Shown piece by piece: positions 12,002-24,605 of a stretch of 64,000 nt of DNA. A program made the translations under genes and the position numbers. Origin of the DNA: Maea johnstoni (lineage: Eukaryota > Annelida > Polychaeta > Spionida > Magelonidae); NCBI GenBank assembly GCA_963942565.1, contig OZ012685.1, forward strand, positions 45,352,040 to 45,416,039, written 5' to 3'. The notes below the pieces were generated by a model. The model made no database searches. It was given only the letters and a program-made list of their open reading frames with translations, and was not told where the DNA came from. The stretch's first letter is position 1. The number at the start of each line of letters is the position of its first letter.

Positions 12002-12295
12002 AATACCCTTGGATTTGAAATTTTCAAGCTAGACTTTTCCATAACCATACATGAATACCACACTAGTAGAACATATAGCCTCAATAATTATATGCATCTC
12101 CCCATAAGCCTAAAACTAAAAGACAAAATCAATGAAAATATCAAGTTGGTAAAACTACTTGATATAGTGAGGAAGTGCATGTGTAGCCCAAATCTGAACA
12201 TCAGTGTCTTAATTTCATCCTGTTGGATAAATACAGACTAAATATGCTACAAGTTCAGTTGCTAACGCATGTTCTGCAATGTACACACAGACAGC

Positions 12296-12517
12296 TTAAC
12301 CCTTTCACTACTTGAACCCCTAGAAAGTCTAGCACACTAAAAAATATATATATGAAATTGAGAATTTTTGTGAAAATTATAAGAATGGAGGTTGTGTATT
12401 ATCTTCTGAAGAGTAATTGTTCTTCATATACATGGTACTTAAAAATGCACTTGTTTCTCTGATACACTCAGATTTGTTATCAGATGAATGCTGAGCCCCT
12501 GAGCATGAGTGGGTTAA
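12296..12517 (-). mobile_element. Family B-like MITE, copy 2 (divergent)
   Basis: Starts TTAACCCTTTCACTACTTGA and ends GAGCATGAGTGGGTTAA. Length and ends fit family B, but the interior is strongly diverged. The right TTAA (12514-12517) is shared with the next element. Confidence 0.5.
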
Positions 12518-12745
12518 CCCATTGATGCTTAGGTATTCCTCAAAATTGTCGTCTGGACCTTAGCTAATTTTGACAATAATTTTGGAATTGAGAATTATTT
12601 TACAAATGATTTGAAGGGGAGTTGTTGGTGGTGTTCGGATGAACATTTTCCATTGAAATAACTTCTGAACTTATGCTCTCTCTCCTGGGAGATTTAACCA
12701 GATTTGTCAGACTGCCTTTGGCTGCTGCAAGCATAAATGGGTTAA
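12514..12745 (-). mobile_element. Family B MITE, copy 3 (adjacent, shares TTAA)
   Basis: Starts TTAACCCATTGATGCTTAGG and ends GCATAAATGGGTTAA. It abuts the previous element with only one TTAA between them, implying insertion into that TTAA. Confidence 0.75.
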
Positions 12746-12924
12746 AGTAAACCATGACTGCTTATCACTGCACAGCTATGGGGGACGCTACAGCTTGCCA
12801 ATGAGCAAAGATGGAGAGATTGGAAGAAATTTGTTCCACTTCTCAACAAAATCCTTTCCTTAGAAAAACACAGCATTCTCGAGTTCTAAGAACTAGGAGA
12901 AAGACATACTACAAAGAAGGTCAA

Positions 12925-13134
12925 TTTACCTTTCCAATGCTACTTTCATCCAAAGCACAAGGACATAAAGATTTTTGAAAAACATCTTAACCCTGCCATG
13001 TTGGTATTCATTGTACAACTCTTGTTGAGTACTCTCAGATGAGTACCCATGTGCCAGGGTTTCAGTCATTTTTTCAGTTTTTTTTTAATCATTTTGTATT
13101 AACCACATCAGCCACCAGCAGCATAAGGGTGAAA
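12925..13134 (+). mobile_element. Family A MITE, copy 4
   Basis: Internal landmarks AAGATTTTTGAAAAACATC, GAGTACTCTCAGATGAGTAC and GCCACCAGCAGCATAAGGG are present. Both terminal TTAA sites have decayed (TTTA left, GTGA right), so this is an older copy. Confidence 0.8.
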
Positions 13135-14130
13135 ATGTGAAAGCAGCTTTGAGCAATTTAATAAACATAGTATACAACAAAGACATTAATAAATTATTGA
13201 CACGTATGTGTAATCTAAAAATGGCAACTCGTACCAACTTAATCACATTGTGAAAAAAAAAACTATTTATGTTTAATTCTTATAAAATGACTGAATGTGT
13301 ACCAATCCAGCAGAAAAATATAACTATGGATATGTTTTACACCTCATAGGGTGTACTAATTAACTTTTATTTTGATGCAGTTTACTGCAAGTTATTTTTC
13401 AAGAATGATTACAATTGTACCAATTCACTTATATTGTGCATGATATCAATACAATATTTGGAAAGTGTCCCTCCCAAACTCATGAAATGAAGCTAACAAA
13501 TTTGCATACATCATTTGCAATTGACGCTGAATATAAAAACTATAAAAAAATCACAATTTACCGGTGAGACTCTATTACTAAGAAATAAGGATACACTAGG
13601 TGTGGATTTTAAGGAATGTGTTAATGCATTAGATTTCAGAGTTACTACAGTGATTTCCAACATGTGTGTTACATTCAATTCAAGCATGTAAATCCGAGAA
13701 GACTTAAACAACAATAAAGATTTGCCCTGTTTTCGTGAGATTGCTATCTATCCCTTAGACCCTTGAAGAGCTAACTTTGATATCCTTTGGCATCCAACAT
13801 GTGGCTCCGAACTTATAATGAGGGTTTAAGGAACTCCCGAGGGACGGCTTTTTATAAATATGCATGCTCAGAGGCCGCAGGCATCTCTCAAAGATGAGGA
13901 ACAGTCAGCAAGTGTAAAAACATACATAAAATAATGATGGCAGCATGAAGATAATTAGTATGCATAATCGGCCTCACTTAAGGCACCTGCCAGCTCCCTC
14001 GCATCTTAAGGCACATCGCAAAAAATGCACCGGTTGACCCTAACCCCCTGATACTCTTAGCTTGACAAGCATGGTTTCAAAGAGGAGCATCTAGACTTCA
14101 AAGGAACCACTTAGTTCCTGCTAACTCAAA
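13135..14130. other. Unassigned stretch
   Basis: AT-rich DNA with no supported gene. Confidence 0.35.
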
Positions 14131-14133
14131 CTT

Positions 14134-14392
14134 AAATCTGGTGTGAAGTACACACATGCAAGTGGCAGGGGCAAGTGGATTGATGCTCCACCCTTTCTGA
14201 AAGGGTGTGTGAGAGGGTAAATCTGGTGTGAACAGCACACATGCCACAGACAAGGGCAAGTGGATCGCTGCTACCCCCCCCCCCTCCCCTTCAGAAAGGG
14301 GTGTGAGAGGGTAAAGTGGATGATGTTACCCCCTATTTGCATGAAAGGGGTGTGAGAGGTTACATCTGGCAAGTGGATTGATGCTACCCCCT
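14134..14392. repeat. About 84-bp minisatellite, 3 units
   Basis: Units share AAATCTGGTGTGAA, GGGCAAGTGGAT, GATGCTACCCCC and GAAAGGGGTGTGAGAGGGT. Successive units begin near 14134, 14218 and 14313, and differ in C-tract length. Confidence 0.8.
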
Positions 14393-14539
14393 AATGATGA
14401 TGATAATGGTGATCATTTACACTTTATATGACTGAACAGTGAATTTGAGTTCTTTCTATACACCCTTGAGTATTACAATATGTGAGTGTAACATTTTAGG
14501 AGGAAGAGAAGGGTGTCCTGTGCTATATGACTGTAGAGC

Positions 14540-14590
14540 TGTACCGCCCCAGGAGGAAGAGGAGGAAGAAGAGGATGAGGAGGAGAGGGG
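14540..14590. repeat. GGAGGAAGA purine-rich tract
   Basis: Short imperfect GGA/GAA repeat. The serine-rich reading on the other strand is an artefact of the repeat. Confidence 0.6.
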
Positions 14591-14780
14591 TAGTACAGTG
14601 GGGCAATGTTGAATGTTTACACACCATGCGCCCACTGCGGGCTTCCAACCACTTCCCAAGACACACTCCAGCTGAGATGGGCAAATCTGCACTACATGGT
14701 GCTCCCCAAAACACAACTATTTAAGCAGGCAAGAACAACTCAGGCATTCTCTGTCCCGGAACAGCATCGTCTGCTTCTCT

Positions 14781-14960
14781 TATACTTTCAAAAATAACTT
14801 AGGAATTAAACCAAAGTTCACAAAATATTTGAGCGAGAGTCGATGCGTGGCTTCTGATAAACAATTCTCCTTCAAATGTTTTCCAAAAAATGCTTTTGTA
14901 AGAAAAATATCTCCAAAATCATCAGGCTTGTTTCGGCCGCTCTGAGTGTAAATGGGTTAA
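14781..14960 (-). mobile_element. Family B MITE, copy 4 (left-truncated)
   Basis: Shares CAAAATATTTGA, ATTCTCCTTCAAATGTTTTC and the end GGCCGCTCTGAGTGTAAATG then GGTTAA. The left terminal repeat is missing. Confidence 0.75.
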
Positions 14961-15580
14961 AGCATTGCATGCACCACATCAATGGGAGTCGTCTCTGGCT
15001 GTGTGGGTAGTTTCCTGCCACTAAGTTTGCATGATTCACCCAACTGCTGATATACAGAGAGGAACATACAAAAACCCCATTCAGAAATAAAGCGGAAGAC
15101 TCATCAGCTTCAGAAATTTTGCTAATAAATTGCAAACTTCCTTCCCGCTGAGACGACCAGCTACCAATTAAATTAATTTCATAAATATTTAAAATCTTTA
15201 ACAATTTGAAACAATACTTAACTTTTTCAAAACAATAATTTTTCCTATTCGATATTGGTATTTGGTATTGTATTGTATAGTACCAATACCGATAACCTAC
15301 GGAAGATTTCATTGGCAGATTTGGAACCTTTCTTTGATCTATCGTATAATGAATTAACATAGACTCTTTCAGAACCAACCACTATTCTCATATGCTACAT
15401 ACACCCCCTATAGGGCATTGTGGCAAATAATGGGGAATATTATAATTACTTCTAGATTCAAAAAGCCAGAACTTCCTTTTATTTCCATTACCAAATTAAC
15501 ATAAACAGTACTAATATCTATCATATATATCCTGGGTTATTCATTACCTAGAATACTCATAAACAAAAATACTGTGAGGG
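14961..15580. other. Unassigned stretch with TATTGGTATT/AATACC segment
   Basis: Near 15250-15295 GGTATTG and its complement CAATACC alternate, resembling hAT-element ends. No element boundaries could be fixed. Confidence 0.3.
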
Positions 15581-15585
15581 ATTGT

Positions 15586-15756
15586 TTAAGCTCCTGGGAA
15601 GAATCGCGACATAACTGAATCCTGCCGATGAAAAACAAAATAGCTGCGATGTTTTACGAATATTTGCCTGTTATGGATGAAAGCCATCGTCTTCCAGTCT
15701 AGCAGATTTCTCTCAATTTCACTGATCCGTCCCATTCTCACCAACACCTCATTCAT
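15586..15756 (-). CDS. Possible first coding exon, unidentified
   Basis: On the minus strand an ATG at 15756-15754, with G at -3, opens a frame beginning MNEVLVRMGRISEIERN. It runs 56 codons to a stop at 15586. A 5' splice-like site (TTG/GTGAGA, GT at 15742-15741) lies only five codons in, so the real coding part could be tiny. Upstream DNA (15760-16060) is GC-richer and holds an imperfect RFX X-box (15881-15895) about 125 bp before the ATG. No domain is recognised. Composition is more protein-like than most frames here, but this could equally be 5' UTR or chance. Confidence 0.2.
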   Translation of the reverse strand: MNEVLVRMGRISEIERNLLDWKTMAFIHNRQIFVKHRSYFVFHRQDSVMSRFFPGA

Positions 15757-15880
15757 TCCGATCCTCCGCCGACCTGGGCTGCCGAGCTCAGAGATACATC
15801 CTCCCTCCAACCTTCCCACAAACCCTGCCAAATACACTTAGCCCCACCTCATGATGAAATACCCGGCAACTGCAGCAGCG

Positions 15881-15895
15881 GTTGCCATAGGAGAC
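15881..15895 (+). promoter_or_regulatory. Imperfect RFX X-box-like site
   Basis: GTTGCCATAGGAGAC has a perfect left half (GTTGCC) and a degenerate right half. It lies in a GC-richer stretch between possible divergent transcription units. Function is inferred. Confidence 0.25.
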
Positions 15896-16188
15896 TCATC
15901 TCTTTGATACCCGCCGGGCTTTAAGTTTTTCGAGGATTAATGTCGTTGTGAAAGTGTGCGCGGGTCTCCGGTTGAAAGATACCATTTGTCACGGATGGTT
16001 TTTGAGGCGAGGATTTCGGTGAGAATGTCCTTGGATCAAAGAGAACGACTGATGAATAGAAGATTGTCAGTAAGATAAAACCATAACTCACCAACCGTTG
16101 GAATTATGTTGATGTCTATCAAATCATTGAACTAATACATACCTGAAAAATAGAGAAACATAGGTGAGAATGCTGCATTTTTCAACAG

Positions 16189-16478
<290 letters not shown>

Positions 16479-16499
16479 ACAATATTCACTAAGGGCTAA

Positions 16500-17000
16500 A
16501 TTGAAATTAAAGAATCAATGAGTAACATTCGAAAATACAGAGAAACAATTATTTGTTGAGTGTTAAACAAATTGTAAAAACAAAAATAAGAAGATGTAGA
16601 TGGATTTAGAACTATACAAAAATTACCTTGTGCTTAAAAATTGAAGTAAAGACTCTGCAGACAGCCATAGCTGGAAAACTTTCTCAATTAAACTTTAAGT
16701 GTCACATTTACCGGCAGATATCAAGCACTACATGTTCATTTTTCTTTTCAAAGATAGGTTAATCTACTAATATATGTACTGTTGTCGCACTGTTACATTG
16801 ACAAAATGGGATTTTCAAGTATTTGATATTGTTTTTAACAAAAAAGGAATTAAGGGTTTTACCAAGAAACAATTAAGGCTTGTGGTACGACTTGAACCCT
16901 TTTGCACCAAACCATGATAGCTTACGAAACCTGGGTTCCATAATTAATTACCACAAAATCACATATATACACGCTTCTAGTACCATGAACCAATTTAACC
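16500..17000. other. Unassigned AT-rich stretch
   Basis: No gene or repeat was recognised. Confidence 0.35.
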
Positions 17001-17004
17001 TTGG

Positions 17005-17210
17005 CTATTCAATAAAAGTGTACACATTTAGCCTGAAATAAAAACATAAAGACTTGCTTTGAGTTCTCAGCTGCATAAACTTTTCAATTTTTTTGCGCCT
17101 ATGTTTCCTCTTTTGGCTCTGCGTATCAGCGATTTCCTCGAAGGAAGGAGATTTGCGATGGCCGCTGGGAGCTAGTACAGACTTACGGTAAGTGTTATTC
17201 GGAGCTAGAA
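17005..17210 (-). CDS. Possible coding exon, basic-rich, unidentified
   Basis: On the minus strand a long pyrimidine tract (TTCTTTCACTGTCCTTCTCC, then CCTCAAAG) makes a good 3' splice site at 17211. The frame that follows is open for 67 codons to a stop at 17005. It includes the hydrophilic, lysine/arginine-rich segment SPSFEEIADTQSQKRKHRRK. The residues VLAP recur 11 codons apart. The palindrome ACTTACCGTAAGT at about 17181-17193 also creates a strong 5' splice site on both strands, so the exon could end early or lie on the plus strand instead. No family is recognised. Confidence 0.3.
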
Positions 17211-17774
17211 CTTTGAGGGGAGAAGGACAGTGAAAGAAACAAAACAGAACGCACGTAACAGACAATTACAACTGTTACTGGCATCTTTTCTGTCGACCCC
17301 CACATTCAGGCAAATCTCAGTCATGAGTACACTGCGCATCTCGACAACACAACACTTCCTGCAAACCAATCATAATACTCACAAACATTTACCGCAGATT
17401 CCTGGCGGTCGATTAGCGTAATTCTATCCGGCAGCTTTTTGGCGGGACTGTTCTTCACTCTTCCTAGTTCACCGCTCGCTCGTTAATAAACATGGCTTAA
17501 AACTCTCGCCATTCTATTTATATAACAGCATAAACATTACTAGGTATTATCAACATTCAAGAACTTATTTACAGAAAAAAAATCTAAACTCACATGATTT
17601 TTCTTTGGCTTAATCATATCATGCCAGTACATGTTATTAATATATTCTTTCTATTTTTGCCTCTTATAATCTATAGGCTTTTACTTCACCTGCTTTTCAA
17701 TGGTCCGACATCTAAAAACAAACATGTCCTTAAAATACCTTGCCCACCATCTACCTTCATTGACCTTTGACAGC

Positions 17775-18130
<356 letters not shown>

Positions 18131-18229
18131 ATTGATATATATTCTTCCTCATTGTGTCTTAACAGTAGACCATGTAGAAATGGTTCAACAGCTGGGTATT
18201 GCTATTAGTCCCCCTTTTCTTAGTCGCAG

Positions 18230-18391
18230 TCGAGAAAACAACACTTGCTTTTCATTAACATTAATCACAAGGTGACAAATGTATTAAGTGAGCCGCAAAA
18301 ATATCAAGAATGTCATGGTCTTTTTGGAGATCCATTTTTTAGCCGCTTAGACGAGTCAACACCAGTGATTAAGATTTACCGAGGAAAACTA
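18230..18391 (+). CDS. Possible internal exon, phase 0-0, unidentified
   Basis: A pyrimidine-rich acceptor (CCCCCTTTTCTTAGTCGCAG, ending at 18229) precedes 162 bases, exactly 54 open codons. They end at a strong donor (AAACTA/GTAAGA, GT at 18392). The encoded peptide includes LSEPQKYQECHGLFGDPFF and ESTPVIKIYRGKL, with mixed charged and hydrophobic residues. Both splice phases are 0. No domain is recognised and no flanking exon was found, so this rests on splice signals and open length alone. Confidence 0.28.
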
Positions 18392-18399
18392 GTAAGACA

Positions 18400-19585
18400 T
18401 GGGAGCGTAGCTAACTGTCTCTTAGTCACAATATTTATGATCATTGTCGTGTAAGGCTATATGGGTCCAATATGCCAAGCAAGAAAAAAAGCTTATTATA
18501 CAGAAATGTAATCAATTGCACATTTCAAGGTTGCCTTTCTCTGATAAGACTTTTATCATTCATCATTCTTTAAAAAACACTGAGATAACCTAGCTAGTTG
18601 TTTTTTTCGGGTAAAGCTCTGTATGAATGGCTTTATATAATTATCTTTCTCAGCTTTTAAATGCTCAGTATCATTTGTTGATTTTGGTTAGCTGTTATTT
18701 ACTCAGCTAAACCTTTCGCATGTATTATATGCCTCTTCCCTAACAGGAAACTGTTAGCTTATGAATATAGCACAAAACCTATTTGTGCAATGTTTTTACA
18801 TTTCATCTGGATTCACAATATCTTTTAGAATAACTTCTGAGTAAAGCACTAATTGACAAATTACGTGTTGCAGGCATAAAAGAGCTAATTTCACGATTGT
18901 TTCAATTGTTGCAATAAATCATATCAATGGATTAAATGAGTGCTTTTAAAAATAATTGTTTCCCAATACCAGCTAAAACCAATTAAGACATTTTTATTCC
19001 ATATGTGTGCATTTTTGATGTTACAGGCATTAAATAGTTCATTGCCAAATTGTTTAATCATTGCAATACGTTAACGGATTAAATGAGTGAAGTAAAAGAA
19101 TTTAATACTCTCCAAAGCTTAAAACTTACAACCAATTAGGTCATATTTATTTCAGTGGCATACAGTAATTGTTTGGTGCTGAGGTTGGTAGTCATAAAGT
19201 ACTGGCCATCTGTGATAAATAGCCGTTCAACTTGTCCAATCCTTCCCCTCTTCCCTCATCTCCGCAGCCAATTTTAACCCACACTCGTTTGCGATAAAAC
19301 ACACAGTGAAAAAAAACATACCCCCAGTCTTGCTCTGACAGAAACTAATGGTTTGCTTATGGAATAATATGGATGGCCGAGTGAGCGTTCAGTGCAGCAC
19401 ACATCTGTCTGATGTAAAACATCCCCACATGAACCTGAAGCTTTTTTAGCTACTAACAATAGCCGTAATATAGGGTCTAGTAATAAATAACTCATATGTA
19501 AGTATCACTCGGAAATTGGGAGAACAACATGAAGAATGCCTGCAGTGATGTGATATATATTGACTCAATATACAGTTATTAATTG
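18400..19585. other. Unassigned AT-rich stretch with a diffuse internal repeat
   Basis: A degenerate repeat about 185 bp apart is visible: GGCATAAAAGAGCTAATTTC near 18871 and GGCATTAAATAGTTCATTGC near 19026, each followed by TTGCAATA and GGATTAAATGAGTG. Confidence 0.45.
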
Positions 19586-19587
19586 TT

Positions 19588-19645
19588 GCTAAGACTTTCT
19601 AGGCATTCCTTGGTATTCTAAGATTTATTTGGTGGGTGAGTTCAA
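19588..19645 (+). repeat. Repeat K, copy 3 (short)
   Basis: GCTAAGACTTTCTAGGCATT then CCTTGGTATTCTAAGATTTA and TTTGG match K ends, but the middle is deleted. Confidence 0.45.
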
Positions 19646-19880
19646 ATTGTGGATATATTGTAATATGTTTTATCAATGTTGATTATTAAACGTAACAAAA
19701 TACAGTTTTTCTATGAAGTCACTGCTCCTTCATTCATATTTAGCAGGAAGTTTTGTCTGCATGACATATAGGAAGGTATTTCAAGGCAATTGTGCAACTG
19801 CTACTAAATGTATACCTAAGGACACACTCCAAGGAATTATAATTTTCCCAACGAGTAAATGTATTTTTGCTGTTGAGATG

Positions 19881-20084
19881 TTACCTTATGCTGCTTGTGG
19901 CTAATTTGGCCAATACAAAATGATGCAAAAAGCCTGAAAAATGATTGAAACCCTTGGGTATTCATCTGAGAGTACTAGCAAGAGCTATCCAATGAATATC
20001 AACGTGACAGGGTTTAAATGATTTTCAAAAACCTTTGCGTCCTTGTGCTTTGGACGAAAGTAGCCTCAGCATTAGAAGGGTTAA
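19881..20084 (-). mobile_element. Family A MITE, copy 5
   Basis: Reverse orientation. The right-end sequence CCTTATGCTGCTTGTGGCTA comes first, and it ends GGACGAAAGTAGCCTCAGCA then TTAGAAGGG and TTAA. Confidence 0.85.
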
Positions 20085-20129
20085 TGTCTTCTCCTTTTGA
20101 ATATCGGACACTGATTACGGTACCCTAGT

Positions 20130-20166
20130 TTGGGCGACACTTTCAAAATCCTGGCTGAGACACTGT
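20130..20166 (+). mobile_element. Family D fragment (right end)
   Basis: CACTTTCAAAATCCTGGCTG then AGACACTG matches the right terminus of the intact family D copy at 62.6-62.9 kb. Confidence 0.4.
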
Positions 20167-20479
20167 ATGGCAGTTCTCAAGCATGTGGCTTTGAGCCATG
20201 CTGATGTAATGCAGAGAAGCTGTACATTGATGAAAGAGCCCTGGAGGAGAAGGTATCGGTAGCGGAAGAGTTAAACGCTATGTGGTATGGGATGTCAACC
20301 CAGTGGTTTACAAACAAATGACGCAGAAATGAATAACGAGCGTGTTGCAACTATTTCCATCACCCACTCCTCACCTCGCTCCTCGAGAGCCAAAATAACT
20401 ACAGTCTTCCTCCTGTCATCCCGCCATGCAGAGTCCAAGCCTTTTCTAGAGATGACTATAGCTTCCATATGGGTAGAGA

Positions 20480-20566
20480 TTGGCACCTTAAGAATTTTTA
20501 CAATGCAATACGATATTGATATTTCCTTTACAATACGATACCTTAACAATATAACGGTACTGGCAG
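20480..20566. other. TACGATAT-rich segment, possible hAT-like remnant
   Basis: Repeated CAATACGATA units with an inverted flavour resemble termini of common animal hAT elements. No boundaries are defined. Confidence 0.25.
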
Positions 20567-20641
20567 CAGCCTCCCTGGGAGGCTTAAAAGGGACCTAACT
20601 TAGTTAAATCAAGCACTGTCAGCTTCGCAAAGTTTGCAAAT

Positions 20642-20774
20642 CAGGCCTCGACGCTAACAGTGAACTGGTGGCCCCAGAAAAATTTGTCGGACCAGTGATA
20701 ATTTTGCAGGGTCATTAGCTAGGTGTTCCTGGTCCAAAGAGGCCAGTAACATTTTGAGTCAGCGTTGAGGCCTG
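20642..20774 (+). mobile_element. Family F short hAT-like MITE (133 bp)
   Basis: 17-bp terminal inverted repeats with two mismatches: CAGGCCTCGACGCTAAC at left, and the complement of CAGGCCTCAACGCTGAC at right. CAAAT flanks both ends (20637-20641 and 20775-20779), a 5-bp target duplication. It is too short to encode anything. Confidence 0.85.
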
Positions 20775-21162
20775 CAAATAAATAGCGAACTGCCATCATA
20801 GGGTATCGAGATGTCCAAGTAGCTTTTAATAAATGTTCTGAATTAGGGGTACTTACTAAGGGGGTCTGAATAAGGCGGTCTAACATAAAGATAGATCTAT
20901 ATAATTAGCTTTAGGCATGACCAAAAAGAAGTAATATTTTCAGCAAGAACAACAACATTTTGAATTCTGAAAAGAGGTTCGCCTAACCCCTTGAATCCCC
21001 TCTGTATCGGCAACAGGATAGGAGACCTGATGCTGTGGTAGTAGTACACGTAGTGAGGGTAGGAGTCATTTAGCTAGTGTCAAATGTTGTGTTCCTGGTC
21101 GCTGGTGGGCCAGCGTGGCCCAATAAAACATCCCGGCTGAGTGACACACGGACGTGACGACC

Positions 21163-21366
21163 TTAACACATCCCTTCCAGGTGATCTCGCATTTTAAAGA
21201 CAACCTTGAAATTCACAACATTATCTTGAACTTTTTTGAAATAAAAATTGGTTCTCAGGAGAAGAAACAAAACTTTTGTTTAAAAATTTCTCGGATTGCG
21301 GTGAGATTTTATTGATAGGGGTATTTTTGTGAGATTGCCGTCTTGTTCGTGCCATGAAGGGGTTAA
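21163..21366. mobile_element. Possible old TTAA-flanked MITE
   Basis: TTAA at both ends with TTAACACATCCCTTCCAGG and CCATGAAGGGGTTAA, and a length like family B. The interior has little clear similarity. Confidence 0.3.
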
Positions 21367-22339
21367 TACCAATCGATGGCATACCTGACATCACTGTGTC
21401 ACTATACTAGGGGGACCAATGTCACAGTCTCACAGTACTACGGCAACGTGCCATACTATAACACTACCACCCAGATACACCGCATTCTTCACCTTCTACA
21501 CCAATCAACAGACATCTGCTAAGCGAGGAAATGAATGAATCATGTGTACGCTACCTACCAACCTTTATCTACAAAAATCTGCTTCATTTTCAGCCATTTC
21601 TGATGCTCAGAAATTCACTCAGAAAAAAAGGTTTGCTGAATGGTACACTAGGAAAAGTTCACAGCTTGTACAATCCCATGAATTTTTCCTGTGTACAATA
21701 TCATTTATGACAATGACTAGAGAAGAATATGAAATATGTAAAATTATATACTTCTTCAAAGATGTTGCATGGGATCAGATTAGAGATTAAAAATTCTCCA
21801 TAAGTTATTTACAAAAAGATCTATTTATTTTGAATGATATCATCATAAAAGTCAGGCCTTTTGTTGGCTGTTGTAGGGGTTAATCTTTTGAGTGTCACTG
21901 TGAGTCCTTATGAGCCAATGGGGATTATTGGCCAAAATCCAGTACCAGGTTGTTCCTGTTTAACATGTTTAGCAAGTTTGGTTCACCAAAGTCATGTGAC
22001 AAATCAAAATAAACCTTCAATCTTGCACAACATTTTGAAAGCCAGTTGCCAAATTTTGGAGCTATAAAGGGGGGTCTTTAAGTTGACAAGTGAGGATCTT
22101 CTTTAAATGCAGTTTATTATCTTGCACACAGATATGCATGCATGGTTCTCTAAGTTACATATATGCTGTGTAGCATTGGAAGGGTTAAAATGAAATGTAT
22201 CTCTAAAGCTTTTTCAAGTTGATAATACTAAGAGATCCTTTGAGAAGTGCAGCCTAGGTATTATGATATCCATGTATTGCCATTAACATTTTTGACTGCT
22301 TCTGGTTTCCTTCAACTGTAGTCATACTTCTATTTGGAT
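21367..22339. other. Unassigned stretch
   Basis: A 65-codon open frame follows an acceptor-like CTTCATTTTCAG at about 21595, but nothing else supports an exon. AGGGGTTAATC near 21876 may be the end of another old TTAA element. Confidence 0.3.
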
Positions 22340-22564
22340 TTAACCCTTCCAACGCTGAGGCTACTTTCATCCAAATCACAAGAACGCAAAGATTTTTTAA
22401 AAACATCTAAACCCTGTCATGTTGGTATTCATTGGAAAGCTATCACTGAGTACTCTCAGATGAGTACAGATGAGTTAACCATTTGCCAGGCTTTCAGTCA
22501 TTTTACAGTGTTTTTCATCATTTTGTATAATAGCCAAATTAGCCATCAGCAGCATAAGGGTTAA
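22340..22564 (+). mobile_element. Family A MITE, copy 6
   Basis: TTAA at both ends. Begins CCCTTCCAACGCTGAGGCTA and ends CAGCAGCATAAGGG. A local duplication of the AGATGAGT motif near 22458-22474 lengthens it slightly. Confidence 0.92.
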
Positions 22565-24605
22565 GTCTAGGGCTGTTAAGACAGCATCCGCATAAGGTGT
22601 AAATAAAGTGGACATTAGGAACAGAGCGCCCTGTCATAGAATATCTCATACCAATACAAATCCCGCACCTCCTTAACTCATGTTACATCTTCAGTAAACT
22701 CTCGCATCAAGGTCCGATCTCTAACCCTGAGCCGCCGGTCTTGGGCTGTCTTGACTGGTGTGAAATGCTGTCCAGAACTGACCACAAGGCTTATCGCCTG
22801 CTCTAAACAGATGAGGGGTCTTGCCCTGGTTATTGTAAAACCCTCAACGTGTTTAGGAGATGGAGACAAGGCTTGTCTACATACATCCCCCATAAAACCT
22901 TCAGTGCCAGCCCGGGAGCATCCAGGTCAAGCGAGACTTCTTGAACATATTGTAGCTTAAGTCATAACCCTTAAAGCAAAGCATGGTATCTTAAAGAAAC
23001 GTAAGTGTGAGGATACCTTAAAGTGGACACCTAGGTTATTTCATCGATTAACTTCATTTCTTTAAAGCTAGATACACTGGTTTAGAGGTGTAGGAGGTTT
23101 GTCCTTCACTAGAGGGAACATTTAAAGCCAGCTATAGAGAGAGAAGCGGCATCTTTGCTACAAAGATCCTGAGTTGATTTTTGATTATGACATTCATTAC
23201 CTGGAGGGTAAATTCTGGATCCCCTTAAACCCCTTCAGTTTGGCAGCTGTGCAATGCTGCAGGATTGAAAGGCATGTTCACACATACATGGCCACATCAC
23301 TAACAGTCCATAGATATAGATGAGGCTGAGAGCACCGAATTCACCTTGCTAGAAGGATTTTGAATGTTAAATAAACAATCATTCATTTGTTCGTTCATTC
23401 ATACATTCATACAGTTAGGAACTGACTATCAATTTACAAAATATTTGAAAAATATTATTATTCACATATTTTCTCCTTGTTACATATTCCAAAAAACCTT
23501 GTCAAGAATTTTTTTATCGAAAACGTCAGCCTGTTATAGGCTGATTGAGGGATAAAAAGGGTTAATATTGAGGACTCTGGGACCTTACACCACCAAAACA
23601 TACCAATTAAATCAAACTTTAAATTGTTTAACTTCACCATAGAAAACCTGCGAGATGTATCTGGTATCCCTATAACTATATACTTTAGGTTATATCTTTA
23701 GCCCAAGAAGGGTACTTGCTATATATCCCTATATATCCCTGTTATACCACAAAATAACCTCATTAACTGTATAGCTTATATATCTAGTGTCATACCACCT
23801 TTAAGGGCCGGTGCTTTCTATTTCCTGTTATATGGCATGGAGGCCCTTTAACTGTGTAGGTAATACAACAAGAAAAGGGTTACATCCACATACCTTTATA
23901 ACTACAGTCAAGGTTAGAAGGCTCTCACTCCATCACTCAAGCATATAATTTCTTTCTTTAAAAACCACTTAGTCAAAGAGAGGGCCAGTTTACCATTGTG
24001 GCTAGATTTAAAGCATGACATATATTACCAGCCACCAACAAAACTATTGAAATAGAACGGTATCAACTGGTCAATCCCATTGAGACATTGTGCCACTTCA
24101 AACGAAACACGATCGCCTCGAATCCCGATCTCGAAATAGAAGCCGAAAGGATTCTTCTAGACGGGCAATTCCCCAACGATTAGCCAGCTCTTTAACTTTG
24201 TGACGTTAATAGATATAAAATGGCTGTCAGCGAACAAAGGGAATTGTGTCATCCAGTTTATGGGCTCCGATAGGCCGCAAGTGATGGGAGCTTAAGGAGC
24301 CATTCCTAAGAAAGGGCTAGCCATCGCTAGGTAATTGACCTGGGAGGTGGCACAAAGGGATCGGGTACTAACTGTCGGCCGCTCAGGAGCGGAGTGACAG
24401 CACGGCAATAGAAATAAAATTACTCAGGGGATGATGGTTACAAATTGGACAGGTTTTGTGTGTGGAGTGAGAGACAGGTTAATACTCGGGCCACTGTGTG
24501 TGGTGCGCTGGTTGATGACTCATCACCATACCTCCCCCCATTCACAACTCTACATTCTCATTCAGCAAGAAAATAAACGTAGCATTTACCATCCCATCCC
24601 ACTCA
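22565..24605. other. Unassigned stretch
   Basis: About 2 kb, with GC-richer patches at 22680-22930 and 24100-24390 that are open on both strands. No recognisable protein. Confidence 0.35.

Noticed and set aside
14872-15378. 168-codon minus-strand frame
   Set aside because: It runs through the family B element end and AT-rich DNA, with no domain or splice support.
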